DNA of 64,000 nt from Polaromonas sp. (GTDB taxonomy: Bacteria; Pseudomonadota; Gammaproteobacteria; Burkholderiales; Burkholderiaceae_C), in the NCBI RefSeq assembly GCF_012927455.1, contig NZ_JABBPE010000002.1, positions 558,001-622,000 of the forward strand. Reading direction: 5' to 3'. Position 1 is the first letter of the stretch. The number at the start of each line of letters is the position of its first letter. The notes beneath the pieces were generated by a model that saw nothing but the letters and a program-made list of their open reading frames with translations, was not told where the DNA came from and did not search any database. This document shows, piece after piece, positions 1 to 10,651 of the stretch. Position numbers and translations under genes: made by a program.

Positions 1-1246
1 TGCCGTCCACCACGCGGTGATCGAACGACGATGACAGGTTCATCATTTGCCGCGCCACCACGGCGCCGCCGCGGATCATCGGGCGCTCGACAATGCGGTT
101 GACGCCGACGATGGCCACTTCAGGCGCGTTGATGACCGGCGTGGAAACGATGCCGCCCAAGGCGCCCAGGCTGGTGATGGTGATGGTCGAACCTGAAAGT
201 TCTTCGCGCACTGCCTTGCCCGCGCGTACCGCTTGTGCCAGCCGCGTCAGCTCGGCCGCGTTTCCCCACAGATCGCGTGCTTCGGCATGCCGCACCACCG
301 GCACCATCAGGCCCGCTTCGGTCTGGGTGGCGATGCCCAGGTGCACGGCGCCGTAGCGCGTCACTACACCGGCATCGTCGTCGAAGCGCGCATTGATCTG
401 CGGAAACTCGCGCAACGCCAGCACGACGGCACGCATCAGCAAAGGCAACAGTGTCAGGCGCCCTCTTTCAGCACCCCACCTGGTATTGAGCTGCACGCGT
501 AGGGCCTGAAGCTCGGTCACATCGATTTCCTCGACATAGGTGAAGTGCGGGATGCGTCGCTTGGACTCCTGCATCTTCTGCGCGATCTTGCGGCGCAGGC
601 CGATCACCGGCACGGCTGTTTCGTCGAGGCGTTCCGTGTAGCGCAGGCCGGCAGCAGCGGACGCAGCGGACGGCGGGCCAGCCTTGCCCGCCGCATACGT
701 ATCGGCATAGGCATCCAGGTCTTCTTGCAGAATGCGACCGGCCGCACCGCTGCCCACCACGTACTGCAGATCAATGCCGGACTCCCAGGCGCGCCGGCGC
801 ACCGCAGGCGACGCAATCGGCCTGTCGCCGGCTTGGCGCAGCGCGCGCGCAGCGTTCATGGCTGCTGGGGCGGCCTGTGGCGCTGGCGCTTTTTCAAGCG
901 CCGCCTTCTGATGCAGCGCCGGAGGCGCAGCGGCTGCAGTTGGTACTGCCGGCGCCGCTGCTTTGGCTGGGCCTACACCTTTGCCGCCTTTGAGGTTGCC
1001 CGCGCCTTCCACTTCAAGGCGTATCAGTTCAGCGCCCACGGCCAGCACCTGGCCGACCGCGCCACCCAATGCGAGCACCGTGCCAACGACTGGCGACGGA
1101 ATTTCCACGGTCGCCTTGTCGGTCATGACATCGACCAGAATCTGGTCTTCGGTCACCTTGTCACCAAGCTGAACCCGCCAGGCTACCAGCTCGACTTCCG
1201 CAATGCCTTCGCCAATGTCAGGCATGGTGATACTGTGAATGCCCAT
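1..1246 (-). CDS. 2-oxo acid dehydrogenase E2 component (lipoyl acyltransferase), partial at left edge
   Basis: Minus-strand reading from ATG at 1246: MGIHSITMPDIGEGIAEVELVAWRVQLGDKVTEDQILVDVMTDKATVEIPSPV..., a lipoyl domain with DKA motif. Overlaps the E1 beta stop; runs off the window so absent from the ORF track. Confidence 0.9.
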   Translation of the reverse strand, partial: MGIHSITMPDIGEGIAEVELVAWRVQLGDKVTEDQILVDVMTDKATVEIPSPVVGTVLALGGAVGQVLAVGAELIRLEVEGAGNLKGGKGVGPAKAAAPAVPTAAAAPPALHQKAALEKAPAPQAAPAAMNAARALRQAGDRPIASPAVRRRAWESGIDLQYVVGSGAAGRILQEDLDAYADTYAAGKAGPPSAASAAAGLRYTERLDETAVPVIGLRRKIAQKMQESKRRIPHFTYVEEIDVTELQALRVQLNTRWGAERGRLTLLPLLMRAVVLALREFPQINARFDDDAGVVTRYGAVHLGIATQTEAGLMVPVVRHAEARDLWGNAAELTRLAQAVRAGKAVREELSGSTITITSLGALGGIVSTPVINAPEVAIVGVNRIVERPMIRGGAVVARQMMNLSSSFDHRVVDG

Positions 1247-2331
1247 CATGCCTCCACCGCGCGTTTAAAGGCTGCGCCTACGCGCGCCGGACCAGGAAAG
1301 TAAGCCCACTCCTGCGCGTGCGGATAGGGCGTGTCCCAGCCGGTGACGCGTTCAATCGGCGCCTCCAGGTGGTAAAAACAGTGCTCTTGCACCAGCGCCG
1401 CCAGTTCGGCGCCAAAGCCGCTGGTGCGCGTGGCCTCATGCACGATCACGCAGCGGCCGGTCTTCTTCACCGAGTTGACGATCGCATCCAGATCGAGCGG
1501 CCAAATGCTGCGCAGGTCGATGATCTCTGCGTCGATACCGGTCTCTTGCGCCGCCGCCGCCGACACATGGACCATCGTGCCGTAGGTAATCACCGTCAGT
1601 GCGCTGCCGACACGCTGCACGGCCGCAGATTCGAGCGGCACCGTGTAGTAGCCCTCGGGCACCTCGCCCAGCGGGTGCTTCGACCAGGGAACCACCGGCT
1701 TGTCATGGTGGCCATCGAACGGACCGTTGTACAGGCGCTTCGGTTCAAGAAAGATCACGGGGTCATCGTTCTCGATTGACGCGATCAGCAGGCCTTTGGC
1801 ATCGTAGGGATTGGACGGCATCACGGTACGCAGGCCGCAGACATGCGTGAACATCGCCTCTGGACTTTGGCTGTGCGTCTGGCCGCCGTAAATGCCACCT
1901 CCACAGGGCATGCGTATCGTCATGGGTGCGGTGAACTCTCCGGCCGAACGATGGCGCAGGCGCGCGGCTTCGGAAACGATCTGGTCCGAGGCGGGGTAAA
2001 AGTAATCGGCAAACTGGATTTCAACCACCGGGCGCAGGCCGTAGGCGCCCATGCCGACGGCGACGCCGACGATGCCGCCTTCCGATATCGGGGCATCAAA
2101 TACCCTTGATTTACCGTACTTGGTCTGCAGGCCCTCGGTGCATCGAAACACGCCGCCGAAGTAGCCTACGTCCTGACCGAACACCACCACATTGTCGTCA
2201 CGCGCCAGCATCACGTCCATCGCAGAACGCAGCGCTTGAATCATGGTCATGGGTTTTGTGGCCATGGGTTTTGCGCCCACTTCTGCAGTACCTGAACGCC
2301 GCGGTGCGCTTGTATTTTCCTGTTCCACCAT
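1246..2331 (-). CDS. 2-oxo acid dehydrogenase E1 beta subunit
   Basis: 361 aa, transketolase-like (FGQDVGYFGGVFRCTEGLQ, EGGIVGVAVGMGAYGLRPVVEIQFADY); directly upstream of E2. Confidence 0.93.
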   Translation of the reverse strand: MVEQENTSAPRRSGTAEVGAKPMATKPMTMIQALRSAMDVMLARDDNVVVFGQDVGYFGGVFRCTEGLQTKYGKSRVFDAPISEGGIVGVAVGMGAYGLRPVVEIQFADYFYPASDQIVSEAARLRHRSAGEFTAPMTIRMPCGGGIYGGQTHSQSPEAMFTHVCGLRTVMPSNPYDAKGLLIASIENDDPVIFLEPKRLYNGPFDGHHDKPVVPWSKHPLGEVPEGYYTVPLESAAVQRVGSALTVITYGTMVHVSAAAAQETGIDAEIIDLRSIWPLDLDAIVNSVKKTGRCVIVHEATRTSGFGAELAALVQEHCFYHLEAPIERVTGWDTPYPHAQEWAYFPGPARVGAAFKRAVEA

Positions 2332-2333
2332 GG

Positions 2334-3614
<1,281 letters not shown>

Positions 3615-3748
3615 TCACTGGTTCGGCTCGGCGTGCAGCGGGTAGCGCACGCCGACCGGATGGTGCCCGCGTTTTGCGAGCAAAAGCAGCTTACCAGATT
3701 CTCTTTTTCATGCCGCCGCGATGACTGACAAAGCGGGCAACTGTCAGT

Positions 3749-4216
3749 TCAACTTCCGGTTTCAGATTCAGGCTTCTCCAGCCGCACGCCTTTGCTGTCC
3801 ATCACGGCGATCTTGATGGGAATGCCTGCCTGTACGCTTTGCGATACGGTGCAGAAATCTCCGAACTGCCCCAGGACGCGGTCCAGGTGCGCCAATTCAA
3901 CCCCTTCTTTTCCAAGCTGAATCGTCACATCAATCTGCAGCACGCGCAGCCGATTTTTTTCATTGCGGTCCACGATGCAAGTCGCTTTGGTCGTGATGCC
4001 GCCAGCATCCTGCTTGAACTTTTGCAATGAAAACAGCAGGCTTGCCGACAGGCAGTTCGCCACCGCCGCTGCCAACATATGTGTAGGCGCCGGCCCTTCG
4101 CCCTGGCCCAGCGGCGCGGGCTCGTCGGCAAGCAGTTCCGGCATGCCTTCGCCAAAGTCCACCAAAAATTGGTAGTTCTGTTTTTGCGTGATCGTGACGC
4201 TTACGGTTTCAGCCAT
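3749..4216 (-). CDS. OsmC family protein
   Basis: MAETVSVTITQKQNYQFLVDFGEG...PTHMLAAAVANCLSASLLFSLQKFKQD...CTVSQSVQAGIPIK; OsmC-like Cys motifs. ORF track start (4282) overlaps the preceding gene; 4216 ATG preferred. Confidence 0.85.
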   Translation of the reverse strand: MAETVSVTITQKQNYQFLVDFGEGMPELLADEPAPLGQGEGPAPTHMLAAAVANCLSASLLFSLQKFKQDAGGITTKATCIVDRNEKNRLRVLQIDVTIQLGKEGVELAHLDRVLGQFGDFCTVSQSVQAGIPIKIAVMDSKGVRLEKPESETGS

Positions 4217-4278
4217 AGTTGCTTTCCAGTCAAAGTTATTGTTTACCACACGTGCCTGCTGTAGCGGCACAGGCGTAT

Positions 4279-4488
4279 TCACCCCTCACGTACACCGGCT
4301 TTCTTCAACATGATTTCAAGCGGACAAAACCGCGTAAAACTGCTTTGCAAAAGATTGGCGCCCACAAACACCGTAAACCACAAAACGTATTTGCTCAAGA
4401 ACAGCGGGCTCTCGGGAACCCCCAGCGCCAAAGAAACAAGAACAAAAATTCCTGCAAACATGCGAACCATACGGTCGGTATTCATCAC
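4279..4488 (-). CDS. DUF2892 (YgaP-like transmembrane domain) protein
   Basis: 69 aa: MMNTDRMVRMFAGIFVLVSLALG...GANLLQSSFTRFCPLEIMLKKAGV; typical DUF2892 pattern with FCP motif. Confidence 0.85.
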   Translation of the reverse strand: MMNTDRMVRMFAGIFVLVSLALGVPESPLFLSKYVLWFTVFVGANLLQSSFTRFCPLEIMLKKAGVREG

Positions 4489-4513
4489 CAGTCCTCCTGA
4501 AAAATTAAAAAAC

Positions 4514-7500
4514 TTAAGCGAACTTCTTTCGATTCACGGCGTAATACAAAACCGGAATCACCACCAGCGTCAGCAAGGTAGAGACAAAAATCCCGAAGAT
4601 CAGCGAGATCGCCAGGCCGTTAAAAATCGGGTCATCCAGAATGAAGAGCGCGCCTATCATCGCGGCCAGGCCGGTCAGCACAATCGGCTTGGCGCGCGCC
4701 GAGGCTGAACTGACCACTGCCTCGACAAACGGCATGCCCTGCGCCACTTGCAGGTTAATGAAGTCGACCAGCAAAATCGAGTTGCGCACAATGATGCCGG
4801 CCAGCGCAATCATGCCGATCATCGAGGTCGCGGTGTACTGCGCATTGAGCAGCGCATGACCGGGCATCACGCCGATGATGGTCAGAGGAATCGGCGCCAT
4901 GATGATCAGCGGCGTCAAGTAAGAGCCGAACTGCGCGACCACCAGGATGTACACCAGCACCAGACCGACTGCGTAGGCCAGCCCCATGTCGCGGAAAGTC
5001 TCATAGGTTATCTGCCATTCACCATCCCATTTCAGCGCGAACTGGCGGTACGGATCAGACGGCTGGCTGATGAAATACTCGCCCAGCGGCGCACCCTGCG
5101 CGGCAGTCAGGTTATCCAGTTTGCTGCGCACTGCAAACATGCCGTACAGCGGACTGTCGAGCTTGCCGGCCATGTCGCCGATCACATAGGTCACAGGCAG
5201 CATGTTCTTGTGGTAAATCGTCTTTTCGCGCGTGGTCGGCTGCACTTTGACCAGCTCTGAAAGCGGCACGCTATCGCCAGTGGCTGACTTCACCGTGATG
5301 GCCAACAGGCTAGCCATCCGCGCCTGCTTTTCCGCCGGCAGGTTCAGCTGAACCGGAATGCTGTACTTGGACTGGCCATCGTGCAACGACGTGATGTCCT
5401 CACCATCGAGCGCCACCCGCATCGCCTGCACCACATCCGTCGCAGCAATTCCAAGCAAGGCCGCCTTGCTCTGATCGACGCGCAGCACCACCTTTTTCGC
5501 GTTGTCTTCGATCGAATCGTCGATGCCCATGATGTCGGCGGTCTGGCCAAACGCCTGCCGCACCTGTTTGGCCAGGGCGTGGCGCCCGGCTTCATCCGGG
5601 CCGTAAATTTCGGCAACCAGCGGCGACAGCACGGGCGGCCCCGGCGGCACTTCGACCACCTTGACCTTGGCGCCATGCAGCGCGGCGATTTTTTCCAGCG
5701 GGCCGCGCACGGCACCGGCAATCTCATGGCTTTTGCGCGAGCGCTGGTGCTTGTCCACCAGGTTCACCTGCAAGTCGCCCAGTTCGGGCGCCTGACGCAA
5801 ATAATATTGCCGCACCAAGCCATTGAAATTGATGGGCGCGGCCGTGCCGGCGTAGCCCTGGTAGTCGGTGACTTCATCAACCGTGGCCAGATAAGCGCCC
5901 ATCTCACGCAGCGCCGCAGCGGTGTTTTCGACCGGCGTTCCTGCCGGCATATCAACTACGACCTGAAACTCCGATTTATTGTCAAAAGGCAGCATCTTCA
6001 GCACCACCAGTTGCAGGGCCGGCAAGCTGACTGACAACATGATGGCGAGCAGAATCCCCAGCCACAGCCAGCGCCGGTTACGGAGCGCCTTTTTATCGGA
6101 CAGAAAAGGCAGCAGCAACTTGTTGAAGCCGCGGTGCAGCCGGCTGTCGACATGCGCCGAAGGTACAGCATCACCGCTGTGCGACTTTGAAAGCCGATGC
6201 GCCAGCCAGGGCGTGACGGTGAAGGCAATCAGCAGCGAAATCACCATGCCCATGCTGGCATTGATAGGAATCGGGCTCATGTAAGGCCCCATCAGGCCGG
6301 TTACGAAGGCCATCGGCAGCAGGGCGGCTATCACGGTAAAGGTGGCCAGGATGGTGGGGCCACCGACCTCATCGACAGCCGCCGGAATGATCTCGGCCAA
6401 TGATTTGCCGGGATGCAGTTCGCGGTGCCGGTGAATGTTCTCGACCACCACAATCGCATCATCAACCAGGATGCCGATCGAAAATATCAGTGCGAACAAA
6501 CTGACCCGGTTCAGCGTGAAGCCCCAGGCCCACGAGGCGAACAGCGTGGCCGCCAGCGTCAGCACCACGGCAATGCCGACAATAGCAGCCTCGCGCATGC
6601 CGAGCGCAAAAAACACCAGAACCACCACCGCGGAGGTGGCAAAAATCAGCTTTTGAATCAGCTTCATCGCCTTGTCATTGGCGGTTTCGCCGTAGTTGCG
6701 CGTCACGCTGACTTGTACGCCACTCGGCACGATGGTGTTGTGCAGTTCGGCGACCCGCTGCGTGATTTTTTCGGCCACCTGCACCGCGTTTTCACCTGGC
6801 TTCTTGGTGATGGCAATCGTGACGGCCGGAAACTCGCTGCCCATGGCGGTCGCTGGCGTCGCGGCGGCCTTGCCCATGCCGAACCAGACGTACCTTGACG
6901 GCTGCGCCGGACCATCGACGATGCGCGCGACATCCGACAAAGTCACCGGATTTCCCTCGCTCACGCCCACAACCAGCTGGCCGACTTCTCTGGCGTTCGC
7001 CAGAAAATTGCCAGTCTGCACTTCAACCGTGCTGTTGTCGGCCGCCAGTTGGCCGGCCGGCAAGGCAGCATTGACGCCCAACAGCGCCTGGCGAATACCG
7101 TTGATGGCCAGGTGGTAGGCATTGAGCTTGTCGATGTCGAGCAGCACCCGCACCATGCGGCCAGGGCCGCCCAGCGTGGTCACTTCGCGCGTGCCCGGAA
7201 CCCGCTTCAACTCGGCTTCCATGGCGTGCGCCACGCGCTCCAGTTCATAGGCGCCGCGCTCGCTGTCTTTGGTCCAGAGCGTGAGCGAAACGACCGGCAC
7301 ATCGTCAATGCCCTTGGGCTTGATCAGCGGCTCACCCACATTCAATTCACGCGGCAGCCAGTCGCGGTTGGAGTGGATGGTGTCATACAGCCGCACCAGC
7401 GCTTCGGTGCGCGCAACGCCGACCTTGAATTGCGCGGTGATGATCGCCATGCCGGGCTTGGACACCGAATACACATGGTCCAGGCCCTGAATCTGCGAGA

Positions 7501-7732
7501 TCACCTGCTCGGCCGGCGTGGCCACCAGCATTTCCACATCCCTGGCCGACGCGCCCGGAAACGGAATCAGCACGTTGGCCATGGTGACGTTGATCTGCGG
7601 CTCTTCCTCGCGCGGCGTCACCAGAACGGCAAACAAACCGAGCAGCATCGCCACCAATGCGATCAGCGGCGTGAGCTGCGAATGCAAAAAGAATTTCGCG
7701 AGGCGACCGGCCATACCCATGCTGTTAGCCAT
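4514..7732 (-). CDS. RND efflux transporter permease (AcrB/AcrD/AcrF superfamily)
   Basis: 1072 aa, TM/periplasmic layout, DDAIVVVENIHRH motif, GIDDVPVVSLTLW. Confidence 0.95.
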   Translation of the reverse strand: MANSMGMAGRLAKFFLHSQLTPLIALVAMLLGLFAVLVTPREEEPQINVTMANVLIPFPGASARDVEMLVATPAEQVISQIQGLDHVYSVSKPGMAIITAQFKVGVARTEALVRLYDTIHSNRDWLPRELNVGEPLIKPKGIDDVPVVSLTLWTKDSERGAYELERVAHAMEAELKRVPGTREVTTLGGPGRMVRVLLDIDKLNAYHLAINGIRQALLGVNAALPAGQLAADNSTVEVQTGNFLANAREVGQLVVGVSEGNPVTLSDVARIVDGPAQPSRYVWFGMGKAAATPATAMGSEFPAVTIAITKKPGENAVQVAEKITQRVAELHNTIVPSGVQVSVTRNYGETANDKAMKLIQKLIFATSAVVVLVFFALGMREAAIVGIAVVLTLAATLFASWAWGFTLNRVSLFALIFSIGILVDDAIVVVENIHRHRELHPGKSLAEIIPAAVDEVGGPTILATFTVIAALLPMAFVTGLMGPYMSPIPINASMGMVISLLIAFTVTPWLAHRLSKSHSGDAVPSAHVDSRLHRGFNKLLLPFLSDKKALRNRRWLWLGILLAIMLSVSLPALQLVVLKMLPFDNKSEFQVVVDMPAGTPVENTAAALREMGAYLATVDEVTDYQGYAGTAAPINFNGLVRQYYLRQAPELGDLQVNLVDKHQRSRKSHEIAGAVRGPLEKIAALHGAKVKVVEVPPGPPVLSPLVAEIYGPDEAGRHALAKQVRQAFGQTADIMGIDDSIEDNAKKVVLRVDQSKAALLGIAATDVVQAMRVALDGEDITSLHDGQSKYSIPVQLNLPAEKQARMASLLAITVKSATGDSVPLSELVKVQPTTREKTIYHKNMLPVTYVIGDMAGKLDSPLYGMFAVRSKLDNLTAAQGAPLGEYFISQPSDPYRQFALKWDGEWQITYETFRDMGLAYAVGLVLVYILVVAQFGSYLTPLIIMAPIPLTIIGVMPGHALLNAQYTATSMIGMIALAGIIVRNSILLVDFINLQVAQGMPFVEAVVSSASARAKPIVLTGLAAMIGALFILDDPIFNGLAISLIFGIFVSTLLTLVVIPVLYYAVNRKKFA

Positions 7733-7781
7733 GCTGTTATTTGTCCTTGAGTTTCAAAATGCCAAGGGACTTCAGGGCGCA

Positions 7782-8879
7782 CTACCGGCTGGCGGCTGGC
7801 AACAAACCGGCCTTGACCGGGTCCAGCGCAATGCGCTCGCCCTCGCGCAGGCCCGCCAGCACTTCGATAGTGCCGTCGCCCGAAGCCTCACCTACACGAA
7901 TTTGCCGCAGTTGCGCCTGCCCGCCTGCGCCCTGCACATACACTGCGGTGACCTCGCTGCGGCGCAGCACGGCGTCTACGGGAATGAGCAGCTTGCGCGC
8001 CACGCCAGTGGCAAAGTAAGCACGCGCAAATTGCCCCGGCAACAGTCCCGCACTGTCTGCCAATTCAAGCCGCAGTTTGGTGGTGTGCGTGCGGCTGTCG
8101 GCCAGCGGCACCAGCGTGACTTGCCTGGCGGTCAGGCGGCGCCCGACGGCAGGCACCTCAACCTGGACCGGCAGTTGCAGCTTCACCGCACGCAGACTGG
8201 ACTGCGACAGCGTGGCAATCACGCGCATGCTGGCCGGATCAAACACGGTGACGAGCGGACGCCCCGGCGTCGCCATGTCGCCCACCTCAATCGACGTGGC
8301 GGCCACCACGCCGGCATAGGGCGCGGTGATGGTGGTGAATGTTTGGGCGGTGGACGCCTGCCCGGCGCTGGCCCGCAAGGCACCGACCCGCGCCTGCGCC
8401 GCCTTGTAGTCCAGCTCGGCCTTGTCGAGCCCGGCCTTGCTGATGAAGTTTTGCTCGAACAGCTGCTTGTTGCGCTCAAAGGTGCGCTGGGCATTGGCCA
8501 GCCCCGCCTGTGCTTCGGCCAACTGGCTTTGGCTGCCCGATACCACCTGCTCGGCCGCGCGCGGATCGATGCGCAGCAAAACCTGGCCGGACTTTACGCT
8601 GTCGCCCACCTTGACCCTGAGCTCGACAATCTGGCCGGCGATCTGGGCTGCCAGCGTCGATTGGCGGACGGCTTCCACCACGCCTTCCGCGCTGACCGTG
8701 TCAGGCGCATCGCGGTAGGCCACCACAAAAGTTGCCGCAGGCGCTACGCCGACCGGCCCACCTGCGCGCGCCGGCGGCGCCAGCGCCCACAACATTGCAG
8801 CGGCCAGCAAAGGTGCTGCCAGCGCGCCAAAGCGCGCTGCCGGGTGGGCGAAATTGCAGGTTCGGTCAAGCCCGTGCAT
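7782..8879 (-). CDS. RND periplasmic adaptor (HlyD/MFP family)
   Basis: VVEAVRQSTLAAQIAGQIVELRVKVGDSVKSGQVLLRID...APYAGVVAATSIEVGDMATPGRPLVTVFDPASMRV; signal-like N-terminus from internal ATG at 8879 (the ORF track start at 9134 runs into the upstream regulator). Confidence 0.9.
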   Translation of the reverse strand: MHGLDRTCNFAHPAARFGALAAPLLAAAMLWALAPPARAGGPVGVAPAATFVVAYRDAPDTVSAEGVVEAVRQSTLAAQIAGQIVELRVKVGDSVKSGQVLLRIDPRAAEQVVSGSQSQLAEAQAGLANAQRTFERNKQLFEQNFISKAGLDKAELDYKAAQARVGALRASAGQASTAQTFTTITAPYAGVVAATSIEVGDMATPGRPLVTVFDPASMRVIATLSQSSLRAVKLQLPVQVEVPAVGRRLTARQVTLVPLADSRTHTTKLRLELADSAGLLPGQFARAYFATGVARKLLIPVDAVLRRSEVTAVYVQGAGGQAQLRQIRVGEASGDGTIEVLAGLREGERIALDPVKAGLLPAASR

Positions 8880-8908
8880 TGTGCGTTCGATGGTTGGGTT
8901 CACGATGA

Positions 8909-9244
8909 TCACCGCGTTGGTATGGGCACAGGGCAGTACAAGCCATGCAGCGTCGCCAGCAGCGCCACCACTCGCGAGTCGCTGAGCTGGTAATAAATCT
9001 TTTTGCCTTCGCGCCGGGTCGAAACAATGTCTTCGGTACGCAGAATGCCCAGTTGCTGCGACAGCGTCGGCTGGCGAATGCCGAGCAACTCTTCCAGCTC
9101 GCCGACACAGGCCTCGCCCTGCGCCAGCTGGCACAGCAACAGCAGGCGATCTTCATTGGCCAGCACGCGCAGCATCGCGGTAGCCTGGGCTGCAGCTTTG
9201 CGCATCTGCTCAATATCAACGTGGGGAGTGCTCATGAAAGTCAT
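8909..9244 (-). CDS. ArsR family regulator, BigR/SqrR-like
   Basis: MTFMSTPHVDIEQMRKAAAQATAMLRVLANEDRLLLLCQLAQGEACVGELEELLGIRQPTLSQQLGILRTEDIV...LHGLYCP; Cys positions as in BigR/SqrR (LxLxC ... LYxxxC). Confidence 0.85.
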   Translation of the reverse strand: MTFMSTPHVDIEQMRKAAAQATAMLRVLANEDRLLLLCQLAQGEACVGELEELLGIRQPTLSQQLGILRTEDIVSTRREGKKIYYQLSDSRVVALLATLHGLYCPVPIPTR

Positions 9245-9262
9245 CGCATGGTTCAATGAAAT

Positions 9263-9284
9263 CATTATACTCAAAAACATAATG
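9263..9284. promoter_or_regulatory. Candidate operator of the BigR-like regulator: CATTAT-N10-ATAATG inverted repeat
   Basis: Perfect 6-bp arms in an AT-rich stretch immediately upstream of the regulator start (cattatactcaaaaacataatg). Confidence 0.5.
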
Positions 9285-9404
9285 TTTGCTAATACACTAT
9301 ATGTTTATTAATTGATCATTGCCAGCCTGATTGACCTGGGGGCCGAACGCTTGCCCAAAGCGGAGATCGGCAACGCGCCGCCTTCACCCGGCCATTTCAG
9401 TATG

Positions 9405-9460
9405 AATTAGGCCTCCAATCCAGTATCCACGGGCGCAAGCAGCTATTAAATTAATAGCAT
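9405..9460 (+). repeat. Dispersed two-hairpin repeat, copy 1
   Basis: aattaggcctccaatccagtatccacgggcgcaagcagctattaaattaatagcat. Confidence 0.85.
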
Positions 9461-9497
9461 TTGTGAGGTGCGCACGGCCGCAGAGGAAGACGCGCCA

Positions 9498-9797
9498 CTA
9501 CCCGTAAATTAAAGCGCCCACGATGACCGCCGCGTCCAGGCCCAGCCAGGCAATGCACGGCAGGTAAATATTCTTGTCTTTTCTCTGCAGCCCGTACCAG
9601 AACCAGAGGATGGCCGAGAGGAAATACGCGCTCCACGACAGCACCGAAACGCCGGCCGCCTGGTGTCCGACCCAGATGGTCAGAACCTGCGGAACGGTCA
9701 TGAGCAGGGTAAAAATCGACATGCCGCCCAACAGGCGACTGAGCAAGGTGTCGGGCCGGGCGGCCGGGCCTGGGGGCGTGCTGGGATCGGGTGCCAT
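9498..9797 (-). CDS. SemiSWEET/PQ-loop family transporter
   Basis: LLGGMSIFTLLMTVPQVLTIWVGHQAAGVSVLSWSAYFLSAILWFWYGLQRKDKNIYLPCIAWLGLDAAVIVGALIYG; 3 TM with PQ motif. Confidence 0.75.
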   Translation of the reverse strand: MAPDPSTPPGPAARPDTLLSRLLGGMSIFTLLMTVPQVLTIWVGHQAAGVSVLSWSAYFLSAILWFWYGLQRKDKNIYLPCIAWLGLDAAVIVGALIYG

Positions 9798-9895
9798 GGT
9801 TGTCTCCTGGTGTCGTGGATTGCTCGAAACAAACTTCTCCTCCCCAGCTGCGCCAATGCGTGCGGCGCTGTACCTGGCCCCGCCCAGCCCTAGCG

Positions 9896-10288
9896 CTAAA
9901 ACATCGTGTTGTTATTCGCGGCGCTGCCCGGCACCACCTGAAGCACGTCCCAGTGCTCAACCACCTTGCCATCAGCATCCAGGCGAAAGATATCCATGCC
10001 GGCCCAGTCTTTGTCGCTGTCGGTGGGCCAGACCTGGCGACAGTGGAGCACGACGAAATTGTCTTCAGCAACCGCGCGCTGGAAGTACACACGTTTGCCC
10101 GGGTACTCGCTCGCCATGCGTTCAAAGTAATCGATAAAGGCCTGCTTGCCGTCGGCGACATGCGGGTTGTGCTGGGTGTAGGTCTCGCCCACATAGCGCT
10201 GCACCGCCTCGGCGGGCTGGCACTGATTGAACATCAGGTCATAAAAAGCCATCACGGCTTCCTTGTTGCGTTCGAGCGTGTTGCTCAT
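9896..10288 (-). CDS. SnoaL-like/NTF2-like polyketide cyclase family protein
   Basis: [58 protein letters not shown]...[36 protein letters not shown]. Confidence 0.85.
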   Translation of the reverse strand: MSNTLERNKEAVMAFYDLMFNQCQPAEAVQRYVGETYTQHNPHVADGKQAFIDYFERMASEYPGKRVYFQRAVAEDNFVVLHCRQVWPTDSDKDWAGMDIFRLDADGKVVEHWDVLQVVPGSAANNNTMF

Positions 10289-10484
10289 AATGTTTTCCTT
10301 GGTGAAGTAACTAAGCGCAATGGGCAAAGGTTTTCGGCAGAACTTGCCATTTTTACCGGGGAAAACCAGCTTGCCAAGGACTGAATCGCCTTGCCGTGCA
10401 GGATGCGACGGCAAAAGTCGGCGCGTTTTCAGCCACGTTGAAGGCCACCAGGGGCCGGCCGCCTGGCCATTTCCGAACAAAACC

Positions 10485-10535
10485 GGGCTCTAGACCAATA
10501 GCGACAGGCGCGAACAGCTATGAAATCTATAGCAC
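10485..10535 (+). repeat. Dispersed two-hairpin repeat, copy 2
   Basis: gggctctagaccaatagcgacaggcgcgaacagctatgaaatctatagcac. Confidence 0.85.
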
Positions 10536-10579
10536 ATTGCGTTGGCTACGGTGTGCCGGAATGTTAAACCGCCGGTCCC

Positions 10580-10651
10580 AAATCAGCCACCAAATCAGCC
10601 ACCAAATCAGCCACTAAATCAGCCACTAAATCAGCCGCTAAATCAGCCGTT
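10580..10651. repeat. Short tandem repeat, six 12-bp units (aaatcagccacc/t)
   Basis: Read directly: aaatcagccacc x2, aaatcagccact x2, aaatcagccgct, aaatcagccgtt; overlaps the 3' end of the aldehyde dehydrogenase. Confidence 0.95.

Noticed and set aside
7518-8993. 491-aa plus-strand ORF spanning HlyD antisense and the intergenic gap
   Set aside because: Antisense artefact; no domain recognisable.
10580-10651. Possible CRISPR array
   Set aside because: Units are 12 bp and contiguous with no spacers, and no cas genes are present; it is a simple tandem repeat.
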